Of a stretch of DNA of 35,528 nucleotides, positions 19,026 through 26,543 are shown in pieces. The notes under the pieces were generated by a model that searched no databases, was not told where the DNA came from, and saw only the letters and a list, made by a program, of their open reading frames with translations. The translations under genes were made by a program, and so were the position numbers. Source of the DNA: a virus. Every line of letters begins with the position of its first letter. Position 1 is the stretch's first letter. Location of the stretch: IMG/VR virus record IMGVR_UViG_3300034980_000253, positions 1-35,528 of that record; one strand, given 5' to 3'.

Positions 19026-19696
19026 GTGGAACTCCGAAGCTCTGGTTCGATGTAGGGACGCATACGTATTCGTGGGGGCCAATTCAGGAGCTTGCTGTTG
19101 AGCTTTTGTCTGTCAGCGCGACGATGGGGCATGCAGGGCTGGTCAGAACCGCCTACTTCACACCTGAGTCCCGAGACCGAGGGACAAATGTGCATGCGCT
19201 GACTGAACAGTTTGATTCTGGCCTCGTCGATCTTGACGCCCTGTCCGACGATCCGCTGTTGCCATACATTCAGGCGTGGGCGAAGTTTAAAAAAGACTAC
19301 GTGCCGAAGTTTTCTCGGACGGAGTGGGCCGTCGCAAATCCTGACCTTGGGTACGCAGGAACCATTGACCGTGTGGGCACGCTGATGCTGCCAACGAAGG
19401 GAAGTAGTGCAAATCGGGTTCGACGACGTTGTGTCCTGGACATTAAAAGCGGAGCCAAGACCCCGACGCACCCCGTCCAGCTTGCTGCGTATGCCGCACT
19501 GGTCACGAGAGAGCTTGTGTTGCAGGGTGAGTCTCCTCGTGCAGCCGCGAAGCTCCATCGCATCTGTGTCTATGTCAGCAAAAAGGGCACCTATAAAGTT
19601 GAGGACTACGGCACGGGCGGCGAGGCCGATGTTCTCTGGAATGCTGCCGTGACGGTAGCGAAGTTTCGCCGCTTCCACAAATTAACGGAGGAATAG
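19022..19696 (+). CDS. PD-(D/E)XK exonuclease (RecB/Cas4-like)
   Basis: 224 residues. Motifs in order: RGTNVH (53-58), GTIDRVG (113-119, Asp116), LDIKSG (139-144, Asp140 and Lys142) and QLAAY (153-157), the metal-binding and catalytic set of the PDDEXK_1 group. Such enzymes resect DNA 5' to 3' and hand single strands to an annealing protein. The ATGA overlap with erf supports a stoichiometric pair. No iron-sulphur cysteine set of Cas4 type is visible. Confidence 0.85.
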   Translation: MSGTPKLWFDVGTHTYSWGPIQELAVELLSVSATMGHAGLVRTAYFTPESRDRGTNVHALTEQFDSGLVDLDALSDDPLLPYIQAWAKFKKDYVPKFSRTEWAVANPDLGYAGTIDRVGTLMLPTKGSSANRVRRRCVLDIKSGAKTPTHPVQLAAYAALVTRELVLQGESPRAAAKLHRICVYVSKKGTYKVEDYGTGGEADVLWNAAVTVAKFRRFHKLTEE

Positions 19697-19697
19697 A

Positions 19698-20039
19698 ATG
19701 CCAAATGAACGTGAATCATTTTTAACCGGAGTCTTTCTCAAGAAAAACAAAGACACGGGAGAGCTTGTGCGTGGCGCATCAGGCGCATTTCTTCTGAGCG
19801 GAAACATTACTAAGTCTGCGTTAGTTGATGCCGTTAAGATGGCTGACGATGACTCCTACGACGTGACGCTGTGGCTGGACGTGGAGTCGGTAACGCCCAA
19901 GGCGGCGTCAGACAAACGCCCGACACGGTCTGGTAACGAAGGCCCGGACGGAAGCCTGAAACTTGGCCCAAGGTTCGTGCCGACAAAGCCATCGTCGACT
20001 TCCGTTCCCGTTGCAAAGGATGACGATATCCCGTTTTAA
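19698..20039 (+). CDS. Small protein with SSB-like acidic C-terminal tip
   Basis: 113 residues; the SD GGAGGAA overlaps the end of the exonuclease gene. The last six residues are DDDIPF, the SSB C-terminal peptide that docks onto RecQ, exonuclease I, primase and others. The N-terminal 70 residues (SFLTGVFLKKNKDTGELVRG ... DSYDVTLWLDVESV) are too short for a full bacterial SSB but could be a reduced beta-barrel, followed by a disordered Pro/Ser linker. Place after the ERF/exonuclease pair favours an SSB-like or protein-recruiting role. The OB fold is not proven from sequence. Confidence 0.65.
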   Translation: MPNERESFLTGVFLKKNKDTGELVRGASGAFLLSGNITKSALVDAVKMADDDSYDVTLWLDVESVTPKAASDKRPTRSGNEGPDGSLKLGPRFVPTKPSSTSVPVAKDDDIPF

Positions 20040-20045
20040 GTCCGC

Positions 20046-20071
20046 GACAGTGCGCTCCTAGCCGCACTGTC
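20046..20071 (+). terminator. Hairpin after the SSB-like gene
   Basis: GACAGTGCG (20046-20054) pairs perfectly with CGCACTGTC (20063-20071) across an 8-nt loop, seven bases after the stop codon. No T-run follows immediately. It probably works with the terminator at 20085-20119 or protects the 3' end. Confidence 0.5.
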
Positions 20072-20084
20072 TCCTTGCGGTGTT

Positions 20085-20119
20085 GGCCCGAGCCGTGTGG
20101 AACATCGGGCCGCTTTTTT
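20085..20119 (+). terminator. Rho-independent terminator
   Basis: GGCCCGA (20085-20091) and TCGGGCC (20105-20111) form a 7-bp GC-rich stem, followed within three bases by six T (20114-20119). It would end or attenuate the erf-exonuclease-SSB-like transcript just before the HNH gene. Confidence 0.7.
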
Positions 20120-20485
20120 ATGGTGGACTACAGCAAGTTAATGTTCCCGAAGCCGGAACCGAAGCGTCGGGAAGTACGCAGAAAGCGCATGGACAAAGCA
20201 CAGTTTCAGCGAGAGCAACGCGCCAAAGTTATGGCCCGAAGTCAGGGCCGCTGCGAGATTTGGGAACTCGGATCGCGGTGCGGGTTTCGGGCCGACGAAG
20301 TGCATCACCTGATCGGAGGACACGGGAAACGCAATGTTGGAAAGAGTGCATTGGCCGCGTATCAGATCGGAATTTGCCGAGAGCATCATCGAGACATTCA
20401 CAATGGTCTTGGCTATGTCAGATCGCTGGACGAGGATGACCCGACACGAAGGATTATCTTTGTCAGGCGGAGCGGCACGGAGTGA
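20120..20485 (+). CDS. HNH endonuclease
   Basis: 121 residues from ATG 20120. The core reads C-EIWELGSRC-GF, then EVHHLIGG, then CREHHRDIHNG: cysteine zinc ligands, the first catalytic His pair and the C-terminal HxxH/N helix of HNH nucleases. A very basic N-terminus (PEPKRREVRRKRM) suits DNA binding. The ATG at 20120 follows the terminator T-run and lacks an SD; ATGs at 20141 and 20189 are alternatives. It could act in packaging, recombination or as a free-standing homing-type nuclease. Confidence 0.8.
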   Translation: MVDYSKLMFPKPEPKRREVRRKRMDKAQFQREQRAKVMARSQGRCEIWELGSRCGFRADEVHHLIGGHGKRNVGKSALAAYQIGICREHHRDIHNGLGYVRSLDEDDPTRRIIFVRRSGTE

Positions 20486-20523
20486 TGACGGGTCTTGTCC
20501 TCCCCCCTCACTTTGTGCCGCTC
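20470..20523 (+). terminator. Long hairpin spanning the HNH stop codon
   Basis: GAGCGGCAC (20470-20478) pairs with GTGCCGCTC (20515-20523), and inside it AGTGA (20481-20485) pairs with TCACT (20508-20512), both perfect. The stop codon lies in the stem. ATTTCTT follows, a weak U-tract. It lies just before the SD of the replication gene, so it may terminate, attenuate or set the 3' end of the upstream message. Confidence 0.55.
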
Positions 20524-20544
20524 ATTTCTTAGGAGGACTAGAAG

Positions 20545-21225
20545 ATGGCACGAGGACGAATCATTAGTCGTACGCTGGGAACGAGTCGCAAGTTCGCAGC
20601 CCTGACGGGGCGGTTGGGAGAATTCTCTGCCGCCCTGTTTCCGCTGTTGGTCGCATGGTCTGATGACTTCGGTCGGCTGGAGGGTGATGCGTTTACGGTG
20701 AAGCATCGCGTCTGGCCGACAGCCGTGAGGCCCGAGAAGGACTTTCAGGAGTCTTTAAAAATCTTAGATCGCGTGGGACTCATTGAACTCTACACGGTCG
20801 AGTCTCAGCAGTTTGTTGTCATCACGGCGTTCGATGATCACCAATACTTAAACCGCAAGCGTACGACGTCCAAGTTCCCTGACCCGCCGTCGTTCGTGGA
20901 ATTCCCGGTTGTCCCGAATGGTGCTGGCGCGTCACCCACTGGTGTTTATCTCAAGAAATACCAAGCGTTGTATCGGAAGATTCAGGGACAGCCCTACCTC
21001 GGGAACACGACAACGCAAAAGACGAAAGACTTACACGCTGCCCATGAAATGTGTGAGGCATACCGTGCGGACGATTTGTTGAAGATGACGGAATTTTTTC
21101 TGAACATTGATCCAGAGAAGCATGCGAAGGCGAAGTTCATGGCCGGTCAGCAACGCACGCTGCCCATGATGAAGTCACTGGTTGGTGACATTGCCAAGCA
21201 CTTGAAGATTCGTGCGGTCACATGA
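20545..21225 (+). CDS. Phage replication protein, winged-helix/replisome organiser type
   Basis: 226 residues; AGGAGG eight bases before the ATG. The N-terminal 90 residues (RGRIISRTLGTSRKFAAL, then LVAWSDDFGRLEGD, then RVWP, then LDRVGLIELY and VVITAFDDHQYLNRKR) match winged-helix replication proteins that bind the phage origin. The C-terminal part is helical and probably contacts the helicase loader or helicase. Location two genes before dnaB supports an initiator role. Confidence 0.7.
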   Translation: MARGRIISRTLGTSRKFAALTGRLGEFSAALFPLLVAWSDDFGRLEGDAFTVKHRVWPTAVRPEKDFQESLKILDRVGLIELYTVESQQFVVITAFDDHQYLNRKRTTSKFPDPPSFVEFPVVPNGAGASPTGVYLKKYQALYRKIQGQPYLGNTTTQKTKDLHAAHEMCEAYRADDLLKMTEFFLNIDPEKHAKAKFMAGQQRTLPMMKSLVGDIAKHLKIRAVT

Positions 21226-21983
21226 CAGTGGGGAGTTTGTTCTCTGGTATCGGCGGTCTTGATTTAGGATTGGAACGCGCCGGGATGACCGTGCGCTGGC
21301 AGGTTGAGAACAATCCGTTCTGTCAGCGCGTGCTTGCCAAGCATTGGCCCGACGTCCGTCGCTATGGCGATGTCACGTCGCTGACCGGAGAAGAGCTTGA
21401 GCCTGTTGATTTAATATGCGGCGGGTTTCCCTGTCAGCCACACAGCGTGGCGAATAATCGATCTCGCGGAGGTGTTGATGATGAACGATGGCTCTGGCCC
21501 GATATGCGGAGAATTGTGGGGGCGGTTCGACCGTCGATCATCCTCGTGGAAAATGTCACAGGGATTTTTACCACTATGGGATTCGATAGAATTCAAACTG
21601 ACTTGGCCGAAATGCGGTTTGACTGTCAATGGGACTGCCTACCATCACGATTCGTTGGTGCGCCCCACGAACGTGCCCGAGCGTTCATCGTCGGGACAAT
21701 GGCCGACGCCGACGTCGAGGGACTACAAGGACGGCTGTTTCTGTCCCAACGTACCGGTCAACGCGCTTCTCGGTCGACAGGTCTGGATGGTCGACGCATC
21801 TTCGACGGTGCCATCGGGGGAACCTGGCCGTCTAGCGCCGGAGTTCGTCGAGTGGATGATGGGGTTTCCAGAAAATTGGACAAGGATCGAATCAACAGAA
21901 TCAAGGGGCTAGGTAACGCTGTGTGCGTGCCGCTGGCCGAATGGATTGGACGGCGCATTCTCGCCGTCTATGAGGAGGACTAA
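21222..21983 (+). CDS. dcm: DNA cytosine-5 methyltransferase
   Basis: 253 residues, ATGA-coupled to the replication gene. C5-MTase motifs in order: I FSGIGGLDLGLE (about 7-18), IV GGFPCQPHSVA with catalytic Cys71, VI ENVTGI (about 110), VIII RFVGAPHERARAFIVG (about 143-158) and X LGNAVCVPLAEWIG (about 230). The target-recognition stretch between VIII and X is short, as in many phage enzymes. It probably protects phage DNA from restriction. Codons 87-230 also encode a second, apparently genuine protein in the +1 frame (21481-21912). The stop overlaps the helicase start (TAATG). Confidence 0.92.
   Translation: MTVGSLFSGIGGLDLGLERAGMTVRWQVENNPFCQRVLAKHWPDVRRYGDVTSLTGEELEPVDLICGGFPCQPHSVANNRSRGGVDDERWLWPDMRRIVGAVRPSIILVENVTGIFTTMGFDRIQTDLAEMRFDCQWDCLPSRFVGAPHERARAFIVGTMADADVEGLQGRLFLSQRTGQRASRSTGLDGRRIFDGAIGGTWPSSAGVRRVDDGVSRKLDKDRINRIKGLGNAVCVPLAEWIGRRILAVYEED
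21481..21912 (+). CDS. Nested +1-frame gene inside the C5 methyltransferase gene
   Basis: 143 residues from ATG 21481, with a strong SD GGAGGT (21468-21473) seven bases upstream; ATG 21478 is an alternative. It lies wholly inside the C5-MTase gene in the +1 frame. The translation is not random: RRSSSWKMSQGFLPLW, TWPKCGLTVNGTAY, QWPTPTSRDYKDG, VNALLGRQV and LAPEFVEWMMGFPENW reproduce, in order, the signature of a recurrent phage protein type usually annotated next to or as part of cytosine methyltransferases. The host frame keeps its own motifs VIII and X over the same bases, so this looks like true dual coding. Function unknown; an MTase partner or target-recognition accessory is a guess. Confidence 0.72.
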   Translation: MNDGSGPICGELWGRFDRRSSSWKMSQGFLPLWDSIEFKLTWPKCGLTVNGTAYHHDSLVRPTNVPERSSSGQWPTPTSRDYKDGCFCPNVPVNALLGRQVWMVDASSTVPSGEPGRLAPEFVEWMMGFPENWTRIESTESRG

Positions 21984-23263
21984 TGGAAACCACCTATCCA
22001 CACAACCCTGACTTGGAGCGTGCCATTCTCGGCATGATCCTCACGTATCCAGAGCGTCTCGGTGAGGTGCGTGAGCGCCTGACGGTGGACGACTTCTTTG
22101 TCGCACCGCATGCGGAACTCTACGCCGAGTTTCTTAAAGGGCGCATCTCACCGGTTACAGCGCGAGTCGACGAGATGACGAGTGGTGACATTGCGTCCAT
22201 GCAGGACGGTGTTCCCCGATCCTTTGCCCTGTCCGACGCCTGTGATTCCCTGATTGATTTGAGTGATCGTCGCGCTGTGTCACAGACGCTTCAAGCGGCA
22301 CTGGTTGGCATCGAGGATGCCTCGACTGCACAGGACGTGGCTGAGTCGGTCATTGGGAATATCAGGCAGTCTGTGCGCCTTGCGAGGGCCGGAGGACGAC
22401 CGCTGAAAGATGCCATTGCTGAACTCATGGAGTCGCTCGATCATCCTGTCGACGTGTTGCCTACAGGACTAGCGCCGCTGGATCGCATGGGGGCTGGCTA
22501 TCGCCCCGGCGAACTGACGATTCTGGCTGGTCGACCAAGTTGTGGGAAGTCGGCCCTTGCGATCCAAAGTGCCAAGGCCGTTGCCGAGGCCGGACATCCC
22601 GTCTGGTTTGCCAGTCTTGAAATGACTGCCGCCGCCCTGTCGATGCGATGGATTTCCAACAGCGGTCAGGTGGACTTCGGGCATCTTCATCGGAACGACC
22701 TGAACTCCGTAGAGTATCAGCGCATTTCCGAGAGCGTCGAGTCGCTGTCTGCGCTGCCGATTCAGATTGACGACCGGAGTGGTCTCGGTCTTGGTGACCT
22801 CCGTCGCGCAATGGTGCAGCAGGAGGGTGGACTTTTGGTGGTGGACTATCTCCAATTGCTGAATCCGCCATCGTTCGCACGAGCCTATCGGTCTCGCACG
22901 GCAGAGGTCGGGGCACTCAGTCGCGGCCTCAAGTCGATTGCCCATGACTGTCACGTCTCAGTCTTGGCTCTTTGCCAATTGAATCGCGCCGTCGAAGCGC
23001 GAGGCGGCATGCCCTATCTCTCAGACCTGAGAGACAGTGGAGAAATTGAGCAGGACGCTGACTTGGTCTGGATGCTGGCGAAGATAGAGGATTCGGACGT
23101 GCCTGACCGCACCGTGCTGGCGATTCGGAAGTTTCGGAACGGCCCCCTTGGGGATGTTGATGTTGTATTCCACGGTGAGACTCAGCGATTTCGGGAGCGC
23201 ACCGACACCGATCCGCAGCCCTCGAAAGAGGGATCGATGCGGGAGAAAGTGAGGACGTGGTGA
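21983..23263 (+). CDS. dnaB: Replicative DNA helicase, DnaB family
   Basis: 426 residues; SD GAGGAGG, start overlapping the previous stop. N-terminal helical domain (HNPDLERAILGMIL) for primase or loader contact, then a RecA-like domain: Walker A GRPSCGKSALA (about 183), Walker B LLVVDYLQLL (about 284), QLNRAVE (about 332) and the conserved DLRDSGEIEQDAD (about 348). The ring helicase unwinds DNA 5' to 3' at the fork. At 426 residues it is slightly shorter than host DnaB. The next gene starts in a GTGA overlap. Confidence 0.95.
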   Translation: METTYPHNPDLERAILGMILTYPERLGEVRERLTVDDFFVAPHAELYAEFLKGRISPVTARVDEMTSGDIASMQDGVPRSFALSDACDSLIDLSDRRAVSQTLQAALVGIEDASTAQDVAESVIGNIRQSVRLARAGGRPLKDAIAELMESLDHPVDVLPTGLAPLDRMGAGYRPGELTILAGRPSCGKSALAIQSAKAVAEAGHPVWFASLEMTAAALSMRWISNSGQVDFGHLHRNDLNSVEYQRISESVESLSALPIQIDDRSGLGLGDLRRAMVQQEGGLLVVDYLQLLNPPSFARAYRSRTAEVGALSRGLKSIAHDCHVSVLALCQLNRAVEARGGMPYLSDLRDSGEIEQDADLVWMLAKIEDSDVPDRTVLAIRKFRNGPLGDVDVVFHGETQRFRERTDTDPQPSKEGSMREKVRTW

Positions 23264-23700
23264 CTAAATTTACCAGCGCACAGGACGTGCCTGTGTTTGA
23301 CGCGACACAAGCGTTTGGTCGACCGGGACAGGTGTATGACCGAGAGACCAACACATGGAAACCGAAGCCGGGAACAGCACCCGATCCTGCGCCACCAGAA
23401 TCCCCCTCTGCGGCCCCTGAGTTCGACGGAGCAGCCTATGAGCCGTCGAAGGACAAGGAACGCCTCACAGGGCAGCTAGAGCGGGTCTATGAGGCCGTGA
23501 AGGACGGACGCTGGCTTACGCTGGCCGGGATTGCATCGAGAACCGGTGACCCGGAAGCCAGTATCAGTGCCCAGCTACGGAATCTCAGGAAGTCTCGCTT
23601 CGGCGCATGGGATATTCGCAAGCGTCGGGCGGGGAATCGGTTTGAGTATACGTGCGCCGGGAAACAGAGCGAAAATGATGGGCAGGAGCGCCTGTTCTAA
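23260..23700 (+). CDS. Winged-helix-like hypothetical protein
   Basis: 146 residues; GTG 23260 overlaps the dnaB stop (GTGA); GTG 23257 is an alternative. The N-terminal half is Pro-rich and disordered. The C-terminal half (LTGQLERVYEAVKDGRWLTL, then IASRTGDPEASISAQLRNLR, then GNRFEYTCAG) has the helix-turn-helix and wing pattern of small DNA-binding domains. Possibly a replication accessory such as a loader or regulator. Confidence 0.6.
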   Translation: MTKFTSAQDVPVFDATQAFGRPGQVYDRETNTWKPKPGTAPDPAPPESPSAAPEFDGAAYEPSKDKERLTGQLERVYEAVKDGRWLTLAGIASRTGDPEASISAQLRNLRKSRFGAWDIRKRRAGNRFEYTCAGKQSENDGQERLF

Positions 23701-23999
23701 TGCCTCGTCATGCGGCGAAGGTCGATGCGAATCAGACCGCCGTGATGAAGGCGCTCAGGGGTGCCGGAGCCACAGTCTTTAGCCTGGCTGGGGTTCATAG
23801 CGGCTGTCCTGATCTGTTGGTTGGGATTAACATGCAGACATATCTCGTTGAAGTTAAAGATGGTGACAAGCCGCCGAGTGCCAGACAACTCACCCCGGAT
23901 CAAGTCAAGTTTATCTCGACGTGGGAAGGATCTCCTGTTGTTATTCTAAAAGATGCCGACATTGCCCGAGCGTGGGCAACCCGCATGAGGACGAGGTGA
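23700..23999 (+). CDS. VRR-NUC / Holliday-junction-resolvase-like nuclease
   Basis: 99 residues, TAATG-overlapping the gene before. Motifs: VHSGCPDLLVG (Asp38), YLVEVKDG (Glu51 and Lys53) and LTPDQVKFI: the PD-(D/E)XK fold of VRR-NUC proteins, which cleave branched DNA. The family's usual size is about 100 residues in phages. It probably resolves replication or recombination intermediates made by the ERF system. Confidence 0.85.
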   Translation: MPRHAAKVDANQTAVMKALRGAGATVFSLAGVHSGCPDLLVGINMQTYLVEVKDGDKPPSARQLTPDQVKFISTWEGSPVVILKDADIARAWATRMRTR

Positions 24000-24328
24000 G
24001 CTTTCTTGATCACGCGAAATGGAACGAGGTGCTGCCGCACCTCTACGTGCAGACGGGTGGCGGAGTGAACGGACCACGGCATCGCATCGAAGCTACTGAC
24101 GAGGCGTTAAAGTTTGTCGATATCAAGACAGCTTGTGTGGGGTGCGGACGAACACATTATCCAATTAAACGCCGCGCTCGATGGGGGACCATCTATTTTT
24201 CCGTCACATGCTCCTTCGGAGACAAGCGGTCGATGCAGTGTCGAAATGGGCAAGCCGCGCGTACCGAGGCTGACGCGATTCGTGCGGCGATTCACGGTCA
24301 GCCGTCTGAACCTAATCTTTTTTCATAA
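23996..24328 (+). CDS. Hypothetical protein with cysteine pairs
   Basis: 110 residues from GTG 23996, overlapping the nuclease stop (GTGA), the overlap style used across this module. It contains CVGCG and, about 22 residues later, a second Cys then another (VTCSFGDKRSMQC), which could form a zinc knuckle. Ends just before the SD of the next gene. No family recognised. Confidence 0.55.
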   Translation: MSFLDHAKWNEVLPHLYVQTGGGVNGPRHRIEATDEALKFVDIKTACVGCGRTHYPIKRRARWGTIYFSVTCSFGDKRSMQCRNGQAARTEADAIRAAIHGQPSEPNLFS

Positions 24329-24344
24329 CCGAGAGGAGTTTGAA

Positions 24345-25391
24345 ATGTGGAAACTACTGCAATGGATCGTTCGATTTTTCAGGCCAGAAGAGACTAAGCC
24401 TCACTCGTGTGAGCCACAGGAGCCGGTGATCATTGAAGATATCTCGCCTGAACCGGACTTTGAAACACTTGAGGCTGAAATCGGGACGCCCGTCCAAGCG
24501 AATGGCCTGAGACACAACTGGCGCACCGCAACCGCTCGTTGGTTATATCCCGGACTGGGGAAGTACTGGATCGCCTCGCACCGTATGTGCCAGTGGGACA
24601 CTGAGAAGATCGACGAGTATCTGTCGCATCCCGACATCAAAGACACGACGCATGTGATTATTTGCCCAAACACGGCGGAGCGCGTGTCGACCAACGAGCA
24701 TACATTCGACGGCTTGAAATCTGACGCGAACGAACGAAAAGTGAGAGCGGTTTTTGAACAGGTCATTGCGGCAGACAAAGCTCCCATTCTGTGGTGTATG
24801 TCTCAGGAATTTTTCATTCAAGTTCTAGACCGTCAACACCAGAGGCTGTTGGAATACCTGCAAGAAACGTGTGCGCTCCTGTCGGACCTTTCCCAAATCG
24901 CCGTGCCCATGCGTGAGCTTGGGGATATTTATGGAGGTCGAAACATGAGAGAGCGGAACGCGATGTTCAAGGCGATGCGAAAGGGCGCACCGCAACTGCC
25001 ACTTGCGGAACACGAACGGGCCTTGGAACAGATTCCCGTGGACGACTTTCGGGACGTTGGAGGGACCGTGATCTCAGGTCTTCAGACCGGATTTGGCACC
25101 GCAACAGGCGGTCAAAACCGCCCCGGAGATCGAGTGCAGGTTGGGAATCACACCTACGACGGAGCCTGTGGTTTCCTTCAGGAGAATCACGACAGGATGT
25201 TGGAGTGGCAAGAAAAAGGACGCATGGAGGAGCATGTGAATGCGCTCTTTGAGCATTCACTACCGCTAGTCTATCCCGACCAGTCGTGGGGGCCGACGCG
25301 CACTTTAGAGGAAGCGAAGGCGCGTGGTCGAATCCTTCTCAAGCACGGCGTAGCATTCGACCTGTCATCAGGAGTGCGACTGGGTGACTGA
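24345..25391 (+). CDS. Hypothetical protein, possible TIM-barrel glycosidase-like fold
   Basis: 348 residues from ATG 24345 (SD GAGAGGAG); the frame is open further 5' but only as a shadow of the preceding gene. N-terminal WKLLQWIVRFFRP is amphipathic or membrane-associating. The body (HNWRTATARWLYPGL, APILWCMSQEFF, LLSDLSQIAVPMRELGDIYGG, ISGLQTGFGT) alternates strands and helices and resembles phage glycoside-hydrolase-like proteins. No catalytic residue is certain. Its position between nuclease and methyltransferase genes is unusual for a tail enzyme, so it may be a cargo gene. Confidence 0.5.
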   Translation: MWKLLQWIVRFFRPEETKPHSCEPQEPVIIEDISPEPDFETLEAEIGTPVQANGLRHNWRTATARWLYPGLGKYWIASHRMCQWDTEKIDEYLSHPDIKDTTHVIICPNTAERVSTNEHTFDGLKSDANERKVRAVFEQVIAADKAPILWCMSQEFFIQVLDRQHQRLLEYLQETCALLSDLSQIAVPMRELGDIYGGRNMRERNAMFKAMRKGAPQLPLAEHERALEQIPVDDFRDVGGTVISGLQTGFGTATGGQNRPGDRVQVGNHTYDGACGFLQENHDRMLEWQEKGRMEEHVNALFEHSLPLVYPDQSWGPTRTLEEAKARGRILLKHGVAFDLSSGVRLGD

Positions 25392-25854
25392 CGCTGTGAT
25401 GTTCAAGAGTCAGTCCACCGAGTGGGAAACGCCGCCGGTTCTGTTTGACGCCCTCGACCGACGCTTTCATTTCAGCCTAGACGTCTGTGCGACAAGCGAG
25501 AATGCGAAGTGTGCGTCCTACTATACGGTCGATGACGACGCCCTGTCGCAACCGTGGACCGGGAACGTCTGGTGCAATCCTCCGTATGCCAGAGATATCC
25601 CCAAGTTTCTCGGCAAGGCCAGGAAGGAGCTTGAGGCGCTGCAATGTGATGTTGTGGTGTGTCTGCTCCCGGCACGCACTGACACAAAATGGTTTCACTC
25701 GTATGTATGGGACAACGTGTCGCACCATCCGCGAACAGGTGTCTCTGTCGAATTCCTGTCCGGGCGGCTGCGCTTCGTTGGGGCACCGTCGAGTGCCCCG
25801 TTTCCCAGCATGCTGGTGATTTTACGACCACGAGGGAAAGAGCCATGCTTGTAG
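25384..25854 (+). CDS. dam: Phage DNA N6-adenine methyltransferase
   Basis: 156 residues from GTG 25384 (overlapping the previous stop); ATG 25399 is an alternative. The phage Dam-type family is recognised from STEWETPPVLFDALDRRF, FSLDVCA, the catalytic WCNPPY (NPPY at about 65-68, replacing DPPY), and VCLLPARTDTKWFH. The enzyme methylates adenine N6. With the C5 MTase it gives the phage two independent DNA modifications. Ten-base overlap with the next small gene. Confidence 0.9.
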   Translation: MTDAVMFKSQSTEWETPPVLFDALDRRFHFSLDVCATSENAKCASYYTVDDDALSQPWTGNVWCNPPYARDIPKFLGKARKELEALQCDVVVCLLPARTDTKWFHSYVWDNVSHHPRTGVSVEFLSGRLRFVGAPSSAPFPSMLVILRPRGKEPCL

Positions 25855-26027
25855 CTGACGTTGACAGACTGGTTATCCTTAAAGCCCTCCTTCAAAAAGC
25901 GGACTGGTCTCCCTGTCCGCCAACGGCTACGCCTCTTCCTCCAGCGGACGCCGAGCGACGGAAGGTGGAGCTTCAAGTGTGCTATATACAGCACCGCATG
26001 CAGCGTGAGCGTGGTGATCCGTGCTAA
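25845..26027 (+). CDS. Small hypothetical protein
   Basis: 60 residues, ATG 25845 inside the end of the adenine methyltransferase gene and stop overlapping the next GTG. Helical ends flank a Pro-rich centre (SPCPPTATPLPPADA). The two-sided overlap supports a real translationally coupled gene. Function unknown. Confidence 0.5.
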   Translation: MLVADVDRLVILKALLQKADWSPCPPTATPLPPADAERRKVELQVCYIQHRMQRERGDPC

Positions 26028-26383
26028 CGCCAACCTTCTACGGCACCGTCGAAGACGGACAGGTGCGGTTTGACCATCGTGATCGAATGCTGGCACACCT
26101 TCAGGCACTTGATGGTGAGCGCGTGGTTGTCACGATTGGAAAGGCCGAAACGACACGCACCGTAAACCAGAACCGATACTACTGGTCATGCGTGGTGCGC
26201 CTTCTCAGCAACCACTGCGGCTATAGCGAGGGCGAAATGCACCGCCTTCTCAAGCAGCACTTTGGCGTTACCTCAACGAAGACGTTGACGCTGGAGGAGT
26301 TCTCGGAATACGTCGAGAAGGTACGGGCGTGGGCGCAGACAGAAATGGATGTATCGCTCCCCACGCCAGAGGAGATTCGGTAG
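26021..26383 (+). CDS. NinB-like recombination protein
   Basis: 120 residues from GTG 26021. The order R-T-VNQNRYYWSCVVRLLSNHCGYSE, HRLLKQHF, LTLEEFSEYVEKVRAWAQTE, then LPTPEEI is that of phage NinB/Orf-like proteins, which bind single-stranded DNA and help recombination. It is the last gene of the rightward early module and converges with the leftward operon two bases on, with no terminator between. Confidence 0.7.
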   Translation: MLTPTFYGTVEDGQVRFDHRDRMLAHLQALDGERVVVTIGKAETTRTVNQNRYYWSCVVRLLSNHCGYSEGEMHRLLKQHFGVTSTKTLTLEEFSEYVEKVRAWAQTEMDVSLPTPEEIR

Positions 26384-26384
26384 G

Positions 26385-26543
26385 TTATTGACGTTGGGCC
26401 TCAAGCACCGCATAGAGTGACTCCTGCGTGCGCTTGAGCTTCACTGTCGTCGCGTGTAATTCTTCCAGCGCAATGGACGTGAGCAGTCGATAGGCGTCAC
26501 GTTCCTTTTGCGCTTCAATCAACACCGTGCGTAGCTCACTCAT
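26385..26543 (-). CDS. Small helical protein
   Basis: 52 residues. Start ATG 26543 in an ATGA overlap with the gene upstream. Sequence is almost wholly helical (ELRTVLIEAQKERDAYRLL, then ALEELHATTVKLKRTQESL), predicting a short coiled coil. Last gene of the leftward operon, ending two bases from the convergent NinB-like gene. The gene is supported by the overlap only. Confidence 0.6.
   Translation of the reverse strand: MSELRTVLIEAQKERDAYRLLTSIALEELHATTVKLKRTQESLYAVLEAQRQ

Noticed and set aside
18803-19678. 291-codon minus-strand open frame
   Set aside because: Antisense to the erf and exonuclease genes, no SD and no recognisable motif; a shadow.
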